From: Bacteroidales bacterium UBA3653
GTDB taxonomy: Bacteria; Bacteroidota; Bacteroidia; Bacteroidales; Paludibacteraceae
DNA: 64,000 nt
Direction of reading: 5' to 3'
Assembly: GCA_002373505.1 (NCBI GenBank)
Contig: DFKE01000002.1
Coordinates: 1-64,000, forward strand
Shown here: positions 41,801-49,251 of the stretch, piece after piece
Layout of the letters: every line of letters begins with the position of its first letter
Numbering within the stretch: the first letter of the stretch is position 1
The notes under the pieces: generated by a model
Databases searched by the model: none
The model's input: only the letters and a program-made list of their open reading frames with translations
What the model was told of the DNA's origin: nothing
Made by a program: the position numbers and the translations under genes

Positions 41801-43432
41801 ACTGTCTCGCTCCATCAGCCTTATGCCTTTGAGGAGAGCAAGATGATCTATGTGGCTGCGGAAGAGACATGGGAGAATATCAATCTGGCTACCCTTCCGG
41901 TAGGCGATACCACCCTTGTTGCCGAGTACCACTCGATCTATGGTTGCGACTCTGTCTATACGCTTCATCTGACAGTGATGGCGCGTCCTACTACGTATGG
42001 AGACGACACCCTCTATGTCTGCGCGGGAGAGACGGTTGAGTATGCCGGTAAGACCTATAAACGTCCGGCGCATGACTCAGTCCGGCTGGCGGGAGTTAAC
42101 TATCTCGGTGGCGACTCGATCGTTGCTCTGGTGGTATATGTCCGTCCGGTAATGCGTATCGTCTCTCGCGACACGATAGTAGCCGGCACAGAGAAGGTAT
42201 GGCAGGGATATGACCTCCGTACGGTAGGTATAGGAGACACCACAATCGTAGCCGAATATTCGTCTATCTACGGCTGTGACTCGACCTATATGCTCCATCT
42301 GACGGTGAAGCCACGCATTATCACCTACGGCGCAGACACCATCCTTGCTTGCTCGGGAGAAACCGTGGAATACGAAGGAAGAACCTACAACCGGTCCGCT
42401 ACGGACACTATTGTCCTCTCCGGTCAGAACTACGCCGGCGGTGACTCTATCGTAACGCTCGTTGTTTCCTTCTCGCAACCTTTCTCGGCTGAGTCCAACC
42501 TCACGATCACAGAGGGTGATAAAAAGACATGGCAAGGCATAGATCTCCGCGCTATGGAAGTAGGAGACACCATCCTCGTAGCCGAATATACGTCTATCTA
42601 CGGCTGTGACTCGACCTATACGCTCCATCTGACGGTGGAACCACGCATTCTCACCTATGGCGCAGACACCATCCGTGCTTGCTCGGGAGAAACCGTGGAA
42701 TACGAAGGAAGAACCTACAACCGGTCCGCTACGGACACTATTGTCCTCTCCGGTCAGAACTACGCCGGCGGTGACTCTATCGTAACGCTCGTTGTTTCCT
42801 TCTCGCAACCTTTCTCGGCTGAGTCCAACCTCACGATCACAGAGGGTGATGCCGCTACATGGCAGGGTATCGACTTGAGCGGTATGCCGGTGGGTGACAC
42901 CACGCTTGTAGCCGGATATACATCGTTCTACGGCTGTGACTCGACCTATATGCTCCATCTGACGGTGGAACCACGCATTATCACCTACGGCGCAGATACC
43001 ATCTATGCGTGCTCGGGAGAAACCGTGGAATACGAGGGTAGAACCTATAGCCGGTCTGCTACGGACACTATTGTCCTCTCCGGTCAGAACTACGCCGACG
43101 GTGACTCAATCGTAGCGCTTGAGGTCATCTTCTCGCAACCGTTCCATAGCGAGGAGTATAAGATGATTACAGAGGGCGAGAACGAAGTATGGCAGGAGAT
43201 CGACTTGAGCCTCCTTCCGGTCGGCGACACGATCCTCGTAGCGGAGTATCAGACCTTGCACGGGTGTGACTCCGTCTATACGCTCTATCTAATCGTAGAA
43301 CCGAAGACAGAAGCTGTTCCGTTCACGAATGCGGAGGAACTGAACGTACAGAAAGTGCTGATTGACAATGCGGTTTATATCCGTAAGGGAGAAGAGTTGT
43401 TCGATCTCCGCGGAAGGAAAGTGAATCGATAA
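38891..43432 (+). CDS. Large secreted repeat protein (Ig-like and GCDS modules)
   Basis: 1513 residues. Signal peptide MKTNFFTKFTAMLIALVAMG...VWA-Q. N-terminal beta-sandwich (LSGKSYTIGKGSATDWTHQY), a second related module around residue 455 (NGMALSQSSLTLNGSKKQQD), and several Ig-like modules ending in AYQAGD-x2-Y (MBG/BIG-like, about 285-365, 375-450, 690-765, 840-920). From about 925 on, five GCDS-x-Y-x-LHLTV modules; the last three are 110-residue units encoded by nearly identical 330-bp repeats (42311-43300). A tail KVLIDNAVYIRKGEELFDLR ends the protein. It looks like an adhesin or surface stalk. The last gene of the series; a terminator follows. Confidence 0.8.
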   Translation: MKTNFFTKFTAMLIALVAMGISGNVWAQEHLPLSGKSYTIGKGSATDWTHQYETLSFTGVPDKLSFNYAYIYQVVANVGNPTLNYASLSGFAQFILGIGGYSDERKGVGNTHMLYIEESADGNSWSTIWTNDDATNMDTHSSGDIQLSKSTRHIRFHHSCNFSNSYTNIKVTELKYVEDPEPATLDFGSAVINSGEVTKTSLINWCNISPLTVTCSNPRFTVTPTSFGDIDTYGSQTLTVTYIHTSETGVNEGDITISNGTNTKTIHVSANTTKRAQTINWNADLVATGYAMNTEEQYPDATIASIATATSSGRVTFTSDNSEVIEVISDTALLAKAVGTVNITAYQAGDAEYDEVSDTKLFTVTELLKQSIVWDQNLYGLLTTSGSVELTATATSGGPVTYTSANTDVVAVEGNILTIVGEGETYITASQAGGEIDGHEYLPISQDNYVIVRNPASQCNGMALSQSSLTLNGSKKQQDFNLSGIPAVLTFTAKHGEKNTSSWGSATYSALIVEQYIYSDGLWDWHEVYNNVVGTSDTQSGNISLDESATKLRFRTLETGTDHTITNIRVSRAKFLRANYAQIDENAEFNTEWTKKITVSHSNIDLMTLSATQGVFTLSRNTIGEGCGDFGDDEFTINFTPHEKNVHFYDTIVITDNKENPSTLRIPVHIFTTGLNQYINGFELKEAALTTEEIPAFTATATSGLEVAYLSSDSTIAYVENNKLVVLSAGTVDITAYQAGDERYASVSQTKTIVLSKTPVEIYTAPSASWIVAGETLAESVLTGGEASTEGSFAWLDPTIVPEAGEQTYTVRFTPAKEALYETASAEITVLVSGENKHDQTITWSDELPQFYMRDTLALTASATSRLEVYFTSSDSAVAYVDAENRLITLAVGEAIITAHQSGNNFYNPAEPVEKKVTVIPFPATYGEYTALVCEGDSVEYAGVWYREAVVTEVTLAGANYLGGDSIVTLTVSLHQPYAFEESKMIYVAAEETWENINLATLPVGDTTLVAEYHSIYGCDSVYTLHLTVMARPTTYGDDTLYVCAGETVEYAGKTYKRPAHDSVRLAGVNYLGGDSIVALVVYVRPVMRIVSRDTIVAGTEKVWQGYDLRTVGIGDTTIVAEYSSIYGCDSTYMLHLTVKPRIITYGADTILACSGETVEYEGRTYNRSATDTIVLSGQNYAGGDSIVTLVVSFSQPFSAESNLTITEGDKKTWQGIDLRAMEVGDTILVAEYTSIYGCDSTYTLHLTVEPRILTYGADTIRACSGETVEYEGRTYNRSATDTIVLSGQNYAGGDSIVTLVVSFSQPFSAESNLTITEGDAATWQGIDLSGMPVGDTTLVAGYTSFYGCDSTYMLHLTVEPRIITYGADTIYACSGETVEYEGRTYSRSATDTIVLSGQNYADGDSIVALEVIFSQPFHSEEYKMITEGENEVWQEIDLSLLPVGDTILVAEYQTLHGCDSVYTLYLIVEPKTEAVPFTNAEELNVQKVLIDNAVYIRKGEELFDLRGRKVNR
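42311..43300 (+). repeat. Three 330-bp in-frame tandem repeats in the large surface protein
   Basis: Units begin at 42311, 42641 and 42971 (each opening CCACGCATT), exactly 330 bp or 110 codons apart. The first two share long identical blocks, such as the stretch encoding SATDTIVLSGQNYAGGDSIV; the third is slightly diverged. Such identity predicts copy-number change by recombination. Confidence 0.92.
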
Positions 43433-43448
43433 CTATTCCCTCCCGTAA

Positions 43449-43492
43449 CAAAAAAGAGCATCCGTCGGGTGCTCTTTTTTTTGTGGCCGGTT
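43449..43492. terminator. Terminator between the surface protein and the protease gene
   Basis: AAAAAAGAGCATCC-GTC-GGGTGCTCTTTTTTTT hairpin (8-bp GC-containing stem extended by A/T pairs) with runs of A and T on both sides, suited to convergent genes. Confidence 0.92.
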
Positions 43493-43515
43493 ATTCCGTT
43501 ATTCCGTTCTTTCCG

Positions 43516-45108
43516 TTATTTCAGTTCCTTCAACGCGCGTTTCAGTTCTTTATCGAACCGGATGTTATAGGCTGCCTGACCTTTCTGGTAGTAATAACGC
43601 AGCACTATTTCAGCACCTAAGAAATGCCGGATCTCATCTTTGTTGCGGGCGATAGCCGCGCGGTAATCGGGAGTGAGAATAGGGCGAAGGGTCTCTATCT
43701 GAGCGATAGTAGCAGAGTCGAGATCCTCGTGTTTGGCCATCTTCAGCATGTCGTCGAAGAACTTGCTCGTCTCTGTTTCGTATTTGAAACCTTTCTCGTC
43801 CAGGAACTTGCAGAAATCATCAATCATCTCGTCCGTTACCTCAAAGACCTCCGCCGCTGCTATGCTGTCGTGCTCACGGTGGTAGCGCGTAGCGTAGTCG
43901 AAGAAATAATGGTTGATATAAAGCGAATAGGTGATATCTACTTTCGCGCTGTCGTTCATCACGATGTCCGGCAATATACCTCCGGCTGTGTCCCGTTTGA
44001 GCGCGTGCCCTTTCTGACGCTCGCTATAGTCGATAGCCTGAATACACCGACCGGAGGGGAGGTAATACTTGCTCGTTGTGATTTTTATATGGCCGTCATA
44101 TACCACCGGTCGGATGTTCTGCACCAGTCCTTTGCCGAACGTGCGTTGTCCTACCAGTTTGGCGCGTCCCAGGTCCTGCAGCGCTCCGGAGACGATCTCG
44201 CTTGCGGAGGCGGAGTTCTTGTCCACCAGTACTACCAGCGGAAGATCTTTGTACCGCGGGGTGTTACGTGTTTTATAGACATAGTTGCTGCGGCTGGTCT
44301 TGCCTTTTGTTTCCACCACTTTGGTGTCCCGGTCAACGAACAGGTTGACTATCTGCAACGCCTCATCCACGATACCTCCTCCGTTGCCGCGCAGGTCCAT
44401 GACGAGTCCGCGTGCTCCATGGGTGTAATAGAGGTCGTCCAGAGCGTTGCTGAACGCCTGTGCGGAGTTCTCCGTAAACTCATTGAAGGAGATATATCCG
44501 ATGGGGAAGGGGAGTGTGTCTGCCGTCAGGACGGTGTAGTAACTCACCGGCTCCAGATGGATATCCTCGCGTACGATAGACACGTCGAACGGTTTCTCTG
44601 TCCCTTCGCGCTCTATCTTCAGTACAACGGTGCTGCCCGGTTCGCCGCGAAGCATGTTGCTCACCTCGCTCACGCTCAGCTCGTCCGTGCTCTTGCCGTC
44701 CACGCTCAGGATCCTGTCGCCTGCTTCTATACCGGCACGCTGGGCCGGCTTGCCTTCATACGGATTGACCGCGTAGGTCTTTTTGTCCCTTTGCTGGATA
44801 ATACTGCCTATGCCGCCGTACTTGCCTGTCGTCAGCATACGCAGTTCGTTATCCTCTTTCTTGGGGTAATAGACGGTGTAGGGATCTATCTTGCGCAGCA
44901 TGGCGTTGATAGCCGTCTCTGTCAGGTCTTCGTAGTTGAGTGTGTCCACATAGTTGACATCCACCTGGCGCAGCACATCATTGAAGATCGCGATGCACTC
45001 GTCTGCGCGTGTCGTAGCTGCCCGGTTCTGAGCGAAGAGGGCGCCCCTTCCTATCCCTCCCCATAATGGGAGGGAAAATATAGCTATTAACAGAATTCTT
45101 TTTATCAT
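43516..45108 (-). CDS. S41-family C-terminal processing peptidase
   Basis: 530 residues from the ATG at 45108. Signal peptide MIKRILLIAIFSLPLWGGIG...LFA-Q, N-terminal helical region, a PDZ domain (about residues 85-170, GGIGSIIQQRDKKTYAVNPYEGKPAQRAGI...DGKSTDELS), and the S41 protease core with the Ser in NSASASEIVSGALQDLG and Lys in GQRTFGKGLVQN. It trims C-termini of envelope proteins in the periplasm. An upstream in-frame start at 45168 would add MKGERKPHPTSPRGGEEKLY, which is just a translated G-rich repeat, so I prefer 45108. The signal peptide itself contains a CCCTCC...GGAGGG palindrome (45055-45074). Last gene of the minus operon starting near 48683. Confidence 0.93.
   Translation of the reverse strand: MIKRILLIAIFSLPLWGGIGRGALFAQNRAATTRADECIAIFNDVLRQVDVNYVDTLNYEDLTETAINAMLRKIDPYTVYYPKKEDNELRMLTTGKYGGIGSIIQQRDKKTYAVNPYEGKPAQRAGIEAGDRILSVDGKSTDELSVSEVSNMLRGEPGSTVVLKIEREGTEKPFDVSIVREDIHLEPVSYYTVLTADTLPFPIGYISFNEFTENSAQAFSNALDDLYYTHGARGLVMDLRGNGGGIVDEALQIVNLFVDRDTKVVETKGKTSRSNYVYKTRNTPRYKDLPLVVLVDKNSASASEIVSGALQDLGRAKLVGQRTFGKGLVQNIRPVVYDGHIKITTSKYYLPSGRCIQAIDYSERQKGHALKRDTAGGILPDIVMNDSAKVDITYSLYINHYFFDYATRYHREHDSIAAAEVFEVTDEMIDDFCKFLDEKGFKYETETSKFFDDMLKMAKHEDLDSATIAQIETLRPILTPDYRAAIARNKDEIRHFLGAEIVLRYYYQKGQAAYNIRFDKELKRALKELK
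45055..45074. repeat. G-rich palindrome inside the protease signal peptide
   Basis: CCCTCCCCATAATGGGAGGG, a near-perfect palindrome of the same family as 19047-19080, translated on the minus strand as SLPLWGG in the hydrophobic core of the signal peptide. Confidence 0.8.
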
Positions 45109-45120
45109 ATACAATTTCTC

Positions 45121-45182
45121 TTCTCCTCCTCTTGGGGAGGTCGGGTGGGGTTTCCTTTCACCTTTCACCTTTCCCCTTTCAC
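45121..45182. repeat. G-rich repeat plus CTTTCAC words between coaD and the protease gene
   Basis: CCTCCTCTTGGGGAGGTCGG plus GTGGGG, followed by five CTTTCACC / CTTTCCCC words reaching the coaD stop codon. Confidence 0.8.
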
Positions 45183-45628
45183 CTCAACTTATTCGGCACA
45201 AAATCGCTCACATCCTTGCCGTACGCATATAGGTCGCGGACGAGGGTGGAGGATATATGGGCGTACTCCGGCCTGGTATAGAGGATGATTGTCTCTATGC
45301 CGCCTAACTGTTTGTTTGCCTCCGCCATATTGCGCTCGTATTCGAAATCTTCTACACAGCGAATGCCGCGGAGGATGAACGCCGCCTCTTGCTCTTTCGC
45401 AAAATCTACCGTCAGGCAGTCATATATCGCTACTTTGACCCGTGGCTCGTCGGCAAAAATCTTACGGATTGCCTCTTCGCGTTCACGAATAGGAAAGGTC
45501 TCTTTCTTGGTACTGTTACGGCCTATGCCGATGATGATCTCGTCAAAAATCTCCAGACCACGTTTCACGATATCGTAGTGGCCGAGGGTAAAGGGATCAA
45601 ACGATCCCGGAAATATTGCTTTTTTCAT
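45179..45628 (-). CDS. coaD: Phosphopantetheine adenylyltransferase
   Basis: Adenylates 4'-phosphopantetheine to dephospho-CoA, the fourth step of CoA synthesis. 149 residues, slightly short of the usual 155-165. The nucleotidyltransferase motif (AIFPGSFDPFTLGHYDIVKRG, with the T/HxGH element as TLGH), RGIRCVEDFEYERNMAEANKQL, and the ISSTLVRDLYAYGKDV motif (family IS-S-x2-R) are all present. Cytoplasmic hexamer. Its 5' side borders a TAAACTTTCAAC repeat; it lies 5 bp from the acyltransferase stop and shares the minus operon with prfB. Confidence 0.96.
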   Translation of the reverse strand: MKKAIFPGSFDPFTLGHYDIVKRGLEIFDEIIIGIGRNSTKKETFPIREREEAIRKIFADEPRVKVAIYDCLTVDFAKEQEAAFILRGIRCVEDFEYERNMAEANKQLGGIETIILYTRPEYAHISSTLVRDLYAYGKDVSDFVPNKLR

Positions 45629-45682
45629 AATCTCTAAACTTTCAACTCTAAACTTTCAACTTTAAACTTTAAACTTTTCCGG
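45629..45682. repeat. CTAAACTTTCAAC repeat at the acyltransferase 3' end
   Basis: AACTTTCAACTCTAAACTTT plus further TTTAAAC words. The last codons of the acyltransferase (SLKFKVESLELKV) are translated from this array, so the C-terminus appears to be repeat-derived. Confidence 0.8.
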
Positions 45683-46656
45683 TGGTTCACCTCCGGAAAT
45701 CTATACATCTCTACTATTTTCTCCCGCAGGAATGTCTCGTCCTTGCCGGGAATGTCTATCAGTGCCAACCTGCTTTCTATGTACGCTTCAAAATCCGTGC
45801 CACGCTCGTATATCTCATATCCTTGATGGATATGGCGGTCGATGATATCGCATACATGCTGCAGTTGGTCGTGTATCGGTTGTTCTCTGTATTCGGGATG
45901 CGAGGCGAGCATTTCGTCTATCTCCGGATTGATGCTCGGCGTGAGGCGATAGACCACTCTGCCTTTGTATCCCTCGATACCTGTTTGCATGGAGATGACG
46001 TCGTCGCGTTTGGTCTTGCGCCATTTGGGGTTGTCCCGTTTCAGCTGCATCTCGGCGGCTTTGAGGTAGTCGCACGGATCGTACTCATACGAGATGCTGA
46101 CCGGGCATATGTTGAGTCCTTTGATCTTCTCGTACAGGTCTCCGTCTCCCATGGTCAGCATGTGCAGCACGGATCCCTGCGTCAGGTCGTTGCTGTCTTT
46201 CGCGCGGCCCTCTCGTTGCGCCAGCCATATCGACTTGCCACGGCTGCGCAACCGGCGGATATAGGCGGACAGGTGCTTGGCGTTCTCTAACTGCGCATGG
46301 GCTGCCGCTCCACGCTTGACGGCAAAGCACCGCAGGAATTTCATCACAAACTCAATCCAGGGTTTGGCAAACAGGTTGTCGCCTACACCCATATACGGAC
46401 GGATGAAATAGTGCGTCCGGAGCAGGTAGGACAGCCATGCCGCATCCATGACGATGTCGCGGTGGTTGGTCATGAAGAATGCACCGTGCTTGATGTCTTT
46501 CTCTATCTGCTTGCGGTCGCCCAGATAATCCAGTTTGAGACACTTGGTCCTCTTCCATGCCCATACCTGCAGGATCGGGAACACAATCAGAAAATCCGTT
46601 ATCCAAAGGATCCATCCTACGCGGTATGCCCGTATGTCTCTAAATTCGTCTTTCAT
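45634..46656 (-). CDS. PlsC-like acyltransferase family protein
   Basis: 340 residues. The HX4D motif is in FMTNHRDIVMDAAWL (H89-x4-D94), with a hydrophobic N-terminal region (VGWILWITDFLIVFPILQVW) and an SIWLAQREGRAKD motif in the place of the family's EGTRS-like element. A region with ICPVSISYEYDPCDYLKAAEM follows. It is a membrane-bound acyltransferase, possibly for a lysophospholipid or aminolipid; specificity is unknown. The C-terminal 13 residues come from a TTTCAAC-type repeat (45629-45682). 5 bp upstream of coaD and 34 bp downstream of the IMPACT-family gene. Confidence 0.85.
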   Translation of the reverse strand: MKDEFRDIRAYRVGWILWITDFLIVFPILQVWAWKRTKCLKLDYLGDRKQIEKDIKHGAFFMTNHRDIVMDAAWLSYLLRTHYFIRPYMGVGDNLFAKPWIEFVMKFLRCFAVKRGAAAHAQLENAKHLSAYIRRLRSRGKSIWLAQREGRAKDSNDLTQGSVLHMLTMGDGDLYEKIKGLNICPVSISYEYDPCDYLKAAEMQLKRDNPKWRKTKRDDVISMQTGIEGYKGRVVYRLTPSINPEIDEMLASHPEYREQPIHDQLQHVCDIIDRHIHQGYEIYERGTDFEAYIESRLALIDIPGKDETFLREKIVEMYRFPEVNHRKSLKFKVESLELKV

Positions 46657-46690
46657 CTTTCACCCCTTAACGTTCACGCAGTGAACCATT

Positions 46691-47059
46691 TTAACTATTT
46701 AACTCTTTAACGAAGCTTTCAAGGGCTTCCTTGCTGGCTTCCCTGTATGCCACCATCAGCCCTCCGGTGCCTAACAGCGTACCGCCGAAATAGCGCACGA
46801 CGACCACTAAGATGTTGTCTAATCCTCGGGCGTCAATGGATCGCAGGATAGGAGCTCCGGCGGTGCCGTGCGGCTCGCCGTCATCTTTGGTGCGCCATAG
46901 ATCCGGGCCCAGACGATAGGCGTAGCATACATGCCGCGCATCGTGGTATTTCTTCTTGTACCACGCTATGCGTGCCTTGGCTTCTGCCTCGTCCTGTATC
47001 GGTTCCGCAAACCCTAAGAACTTGCTTCCCCGGTCCTTATATATCCCTTCTCCTTTCAA
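46691..47059 (-). CDS. IMPACT / YigZ-family protein (UPF0029), N-terminal domain only
   Basis: 122 residues comprising the UPF0029 domain (YKDRGSKFLGFAEPIQDEAEAK ... DARHVCYAYRLG ... DDGEPHGTAGAPILRSI ... ILVVVVRYFGGTLLGTGGLM). E. coli YigZ is about 200 residues with an extra C-terminal domain that is absent here. Function of the family is unsettled (regulator of GCN2 in eukaryotes). The start is TTG at 47057-47059 (TTGAAAGGAGAAGGG). There is an in-frame TGA four codons upstream, so TTG is the only reasonable start; both codons lie in a TTTGAAA word repeat. Same minus operon as prfB. Confidence 0.85.
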   Translation of the reverse strand: MKGEGIYKDRGSKFLGFAEPIQDEAEAKARIAWYKKKYHDARHVCYAYRLGPDLWRTKDDGEPHGTAGAPILRSIDARGLDNILVVVVRYFGGTLLGTGGLMVAYREASKEALESFVKELNS

Positions 47060-47100
47060 AGCTTCAAACTCTCAAACTTTCAAACCGGAATTTCCGGCTA
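47048..47100. repeat. CTTTCAAA word repeat and TTCCGG palindromes at the IMPACT-gene 5' end
   Basis: Words CTTTCAAAGCTTCAAACTCT then CAAACTTTCAAAC, followed by CCGGAATTTCCGG and TCCGGAAATTCC. It fills the gap to prfB, supplies the TTG start and the preceding stop, and the last prfB codons (FPE) overlap the TTCCGG part. Confidence 0.75.
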
Positions 47101-48204
47101 TTCCGGAAATTCCATCAAGTACGCTTTGATGAACGCGTCTATATCGCCGTCCATGACCGCATTGACATTGCTTGTCTGGTAGTTCGTGCGGTGGTCTTTC
47201 ACGCGCCTGTCGTCGAACACATACGACCGTATCTGGCTGCCCCATTCGATCTTCTTCTTCCCCGCTTCCACTTTCGCTTGCGCCTGACGCCGTTTCTCTA
47301 ACTCTAACTCATAGAGCTGACTTCTTAAATGCCGTAAGGCATTCTCGCGGTTCTTCGGCTGGTCGCGCGTCTCCGTGTTCTCTATCACTATCTCGTCCGG
47401 CTGGCCGGTGAGAGGGTTGACGAACTTGTAATGCAACCGCACGCCGGACTCCACTTTGTTCACGTTCTGACCTCCGGCACCGGAGCTGCGGAAAGTGTCC
47501 CAACTGATACCGGCGGGATTGACCTCCACCTCGATGGTATCGTCGATCAGCGGCACCACGAAGACGGAAGCGAACGAAGTCATGCGCTTGCCCTGCGCGT
47601 TATAGGGACTCACGCGCACGAGGCGGTGTACGCCGTTCTCGCTCTTGAGATAACCGTACGCCATGTCGCCTTCGATATTGAATGTCACGGTCTTGATACC
47701 CGCCTCGTCCCCTTCCTGCAGGTTGGCGATCGTCACTTTGTAGTCGTGTTTCTCGCAATACCGCTGGTACATTCGCATCAGCTGCTCCGCCCAGTCCTGG
47801 GCTTCCGTACCGCCTGCGCCGGACACGATCTTCAGAACAGCCGGCATCTGGTCCTCCTCATGGCTCAGCATGTTCTTCATCTCCAGGTCCTCCACCTCCT
47901 GCACGGCCTTGGCATAGGCGGCATCCACCTCCTCTTCCGTCACCAGCTCCTCGCGGTAGTATTCATAAGCAAGGGCTAACTCTTCTACAGCGCCGCGGAC
48001 ACCCTCATAGCCTTCTATCCATCGCTTGATGTTCTTCACCTTACGCATCTGCGCTTCAGCGGCTTTTGCGTCGTCCCAGAAACCCGGAGCCTGCGTATGC
48101 AGCTCCTCTTCCTCCAGTTGGATACGTTTCTCGTCGATCTGCAGATAGCTCTTCAACTTATCCGCCCGTTGTTGTACGTCTTTTAACTGTTCTATTGTTA
48201 TCAT
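47098..48204 (-). CDS. prfB: Peptide chain release factor 2
   Basis: Recognises UGA and UAA stop codons and releases the peptide. 368 residues in one open frame. The GGQ motif is in RSSGAGGQNVNKVESGVRL; the codon-recognition region reads RVSPYNAQGKRMTSFASVFV, as in Bacteroides RF2 in place of SPF. The N-terminal region, where many bacteria have an in-frame UGA and a programmed +1 frameshift, reads DKLKSYLQIDEKR with no UGA, so this prfB appears free of that autoregulation. ATG start at 48204. Second gene of the operon that begins with the YRGKS-repeat protein. Confidence 0.96.
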   Translation of the reverse strand: MITIEQLKDVQQRADKLKSYLQIDEKRIQLEEEELHTQAPGFWDDAKAAEAQMRKVKNIKRWIEGYEGVRGAVEELALAYEYYREELVTEEEVDAAYAKAVQEVEDLEMKNMLSHEEDQMPAVLKIVSGAGGTEAQDWAEQLMRMYQRYCEKHDYKVTIANLQEGDEAGIKTVTFNIEGDMAYGYLKSENGVHRLVRVSPYNAQGKRMTSFASVFVVPLIDDTIEVEVNPAGISWDTFRSSGAGGQNVNKVESGVRLHYKFVNPLTGQPDEIVIENTETRDQPKNRENALRHLRSQLYELELEKRRQAQAKVEAGKKKIEWGSQIRSYVFDDRRVKDHRTNYQTSNVNAVMDGDIDAFIKAYLMEFPE

Positions 48205-48227
48205 AATTCACTCTTAATTCCTGACTT

Positions 48228-48683
48228 CTATTGCATCATCATTACTAGTAACGCCACCGGTATAACTCCGTCATAACTGAACAGAATATCACTCGTGTAC
48301 GTCGATTTCCCGCGATAGACATATTCTTTGCTCACGGTATATAGGATATCGCTACTGTAGGTCGATTTCCCGCGGTAGATATATTGTCCGTCGAAGGTCA
48401 GGATGATATCGCTTGAGTAGGTTGACTTACCGTTGTATAGGTATTTCCCGTCCCATGTATATAGGATATCGCTCGTATAACTTGACTTGCCTTTATACAC
48501 ATACTGCCCGTTCCAGCTGTATAGAATATCACTGCTGTACGTCGATTTCCCGCGGTACATATACTGTCCGTCGTACGTGTAAAGGATATCGCTGGAATAA
48601 TTCGATTTCCCGCGATAGAGATAAGTCTGTGCCATACTTGCTACACTTATTAATAGGAATATAAATACTATTCTCCGTCTCAT
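48228..48683 (-). CDS. Small secreted repeat protein (six YRGKSxYxSDIL units)
   Basis: 151 residues; I do not know the family. A signal peptide (MRRRIVFIFLLISVASMAQ) is followed by six units of about 18-20 residues with consensus Y-x-GKS-x-Y-(S/T)SDI(L/I)-x4-G-x-Y, for example YLYRGKSNYSSDILYTYDGQ. The alternating aromatic and polar residues and DG turns suggest a beta-hairpin stack. A short hydrophobic end (VIPVALLVMMMQ) could anchor it. It has the operon's promoter immediately upstream and is the first gene before prfB. Confidence 0.8.
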   Translation of the reverse strand: MRRRIVFIFLLISVASMAQTYLYRGKSNYSSDILYTYDGQYMYRGKSTYSSDILYSWNGQYVYKGKSSYTSDILYTWDGKYLYNGKSTYSSDIILTFDGQYIYRGKSTYSSDILYTVSKEYVYRGKSTYTSDILFSYDGVIPVALLVMMMQ

Positions 48684-48735
48684 CTTTCCTGAGCCTGTTT
48701 TTTTATGCTATATTTAGCCTAATTTAATTCGGCTG

Positions 48736-48766
48736 CAAATTTACCACTTTTTTTTGACATGTGCAA
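48736..48766 (-). promoter_or_regulatory. Promoter for the YRGKS-prfB-coaD-protease operon
   Basis: Minus strand: TTG (48766-48764), 20-nt spacer CACATGTCAAAAAAAAGTGG, then TAAATTTG (48743-48736). Confidence 0.82.
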
Positions 48767-48838
48767 ATAAAAAGCGTAAAATCAAAGATTTCCCTTCCAC
48801 TTTTGCCGTTTATCCCTAATTCCCTAATTTGCTTTTCT

Positions 48839-48870
48839 CTTTGAGCGTAGCGGTCTTTCGACTTTCTACT
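48839..48870. repeat. AGCGGTC word, intergenic copy
   Basis: CTTTGAGCGTAGCGGTCTTT followed by CGACTTTCTACT; 29 of 32 positions match the in-frame copy in rimO at 4613-4644. A related core (AGCGATAGCGGTCTTTC) is in argS near 59233. Confidence 0.85.
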
Positions 48871-49208
48871 TTCGACTGATAAAATATTTTTTTGAAGCAG
48901 ATTTTTTTGTGCAAATATGGCAATTGAAATGGCAAAACAAGGTGATTTTGCGTAAATTTGACTTCTCTGTAAGTTGCTGAATATAAATAAATTATAGGCG
49001 ATAATTAGGAACAAAGTCTAGAACGCCTCTTTAGCACCCATTTAATGCCCCTTTTGTGCACTCTTTTGTGGCCCTTATTCTATTCCTTTTCGCTGTCGTT
49101 TTGATGTCCATTTGAGGTTGATTTTCTGCCGAACGCGGTTTTGGGGCTAATGTAGTAGTACACCAAGCGTGCGGTATGTAGCAAAAATACAAAAAAATGC
49201 AGAATTAT

Positions 49209-49239
49209 TTGTGTAATTCAAACTTTTGTTGTATCTTTG
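49209..49239 (+). promoter_or_regulatory. Promoter for the DUF4160-DUF2442 pair
   Basis: TTG at 49209-49211, 20-nt spacer TGTAATTCAAACTTTTGTTG, TATCTTTG at 49232-49239. Confidence 0.78.
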
Positions 49240-49251
49240 CGGCGCAAAATA

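Larger units (their letters stand above)
48684..49208. other. Intergenic region with the rimO-type repeat word
   Basis: Holds the operon promoter, a CCCTAATTCCCTAATTT word, the 32-bp block at 48839-48870 shared with rimO, AT-rich DNA and a stretch rich in CCTTTT(C/G)GTG words near 49045-49085. A 96-codon minus-strand frame here has no credible features. Confidence 0.65.

Noticed and set aside
45109..45168. Upstream start for the S41 protease
   Set aside because: The added 20 residues translate a G-rich repeat and would hide the signal peptide that begins at 45108.
48724..49014. 96-codon minus-strand frame upstream of the YRGKS gene
   Set aside because: Overlaps the promoter and repeat word, of low complexity, with no family motifs.
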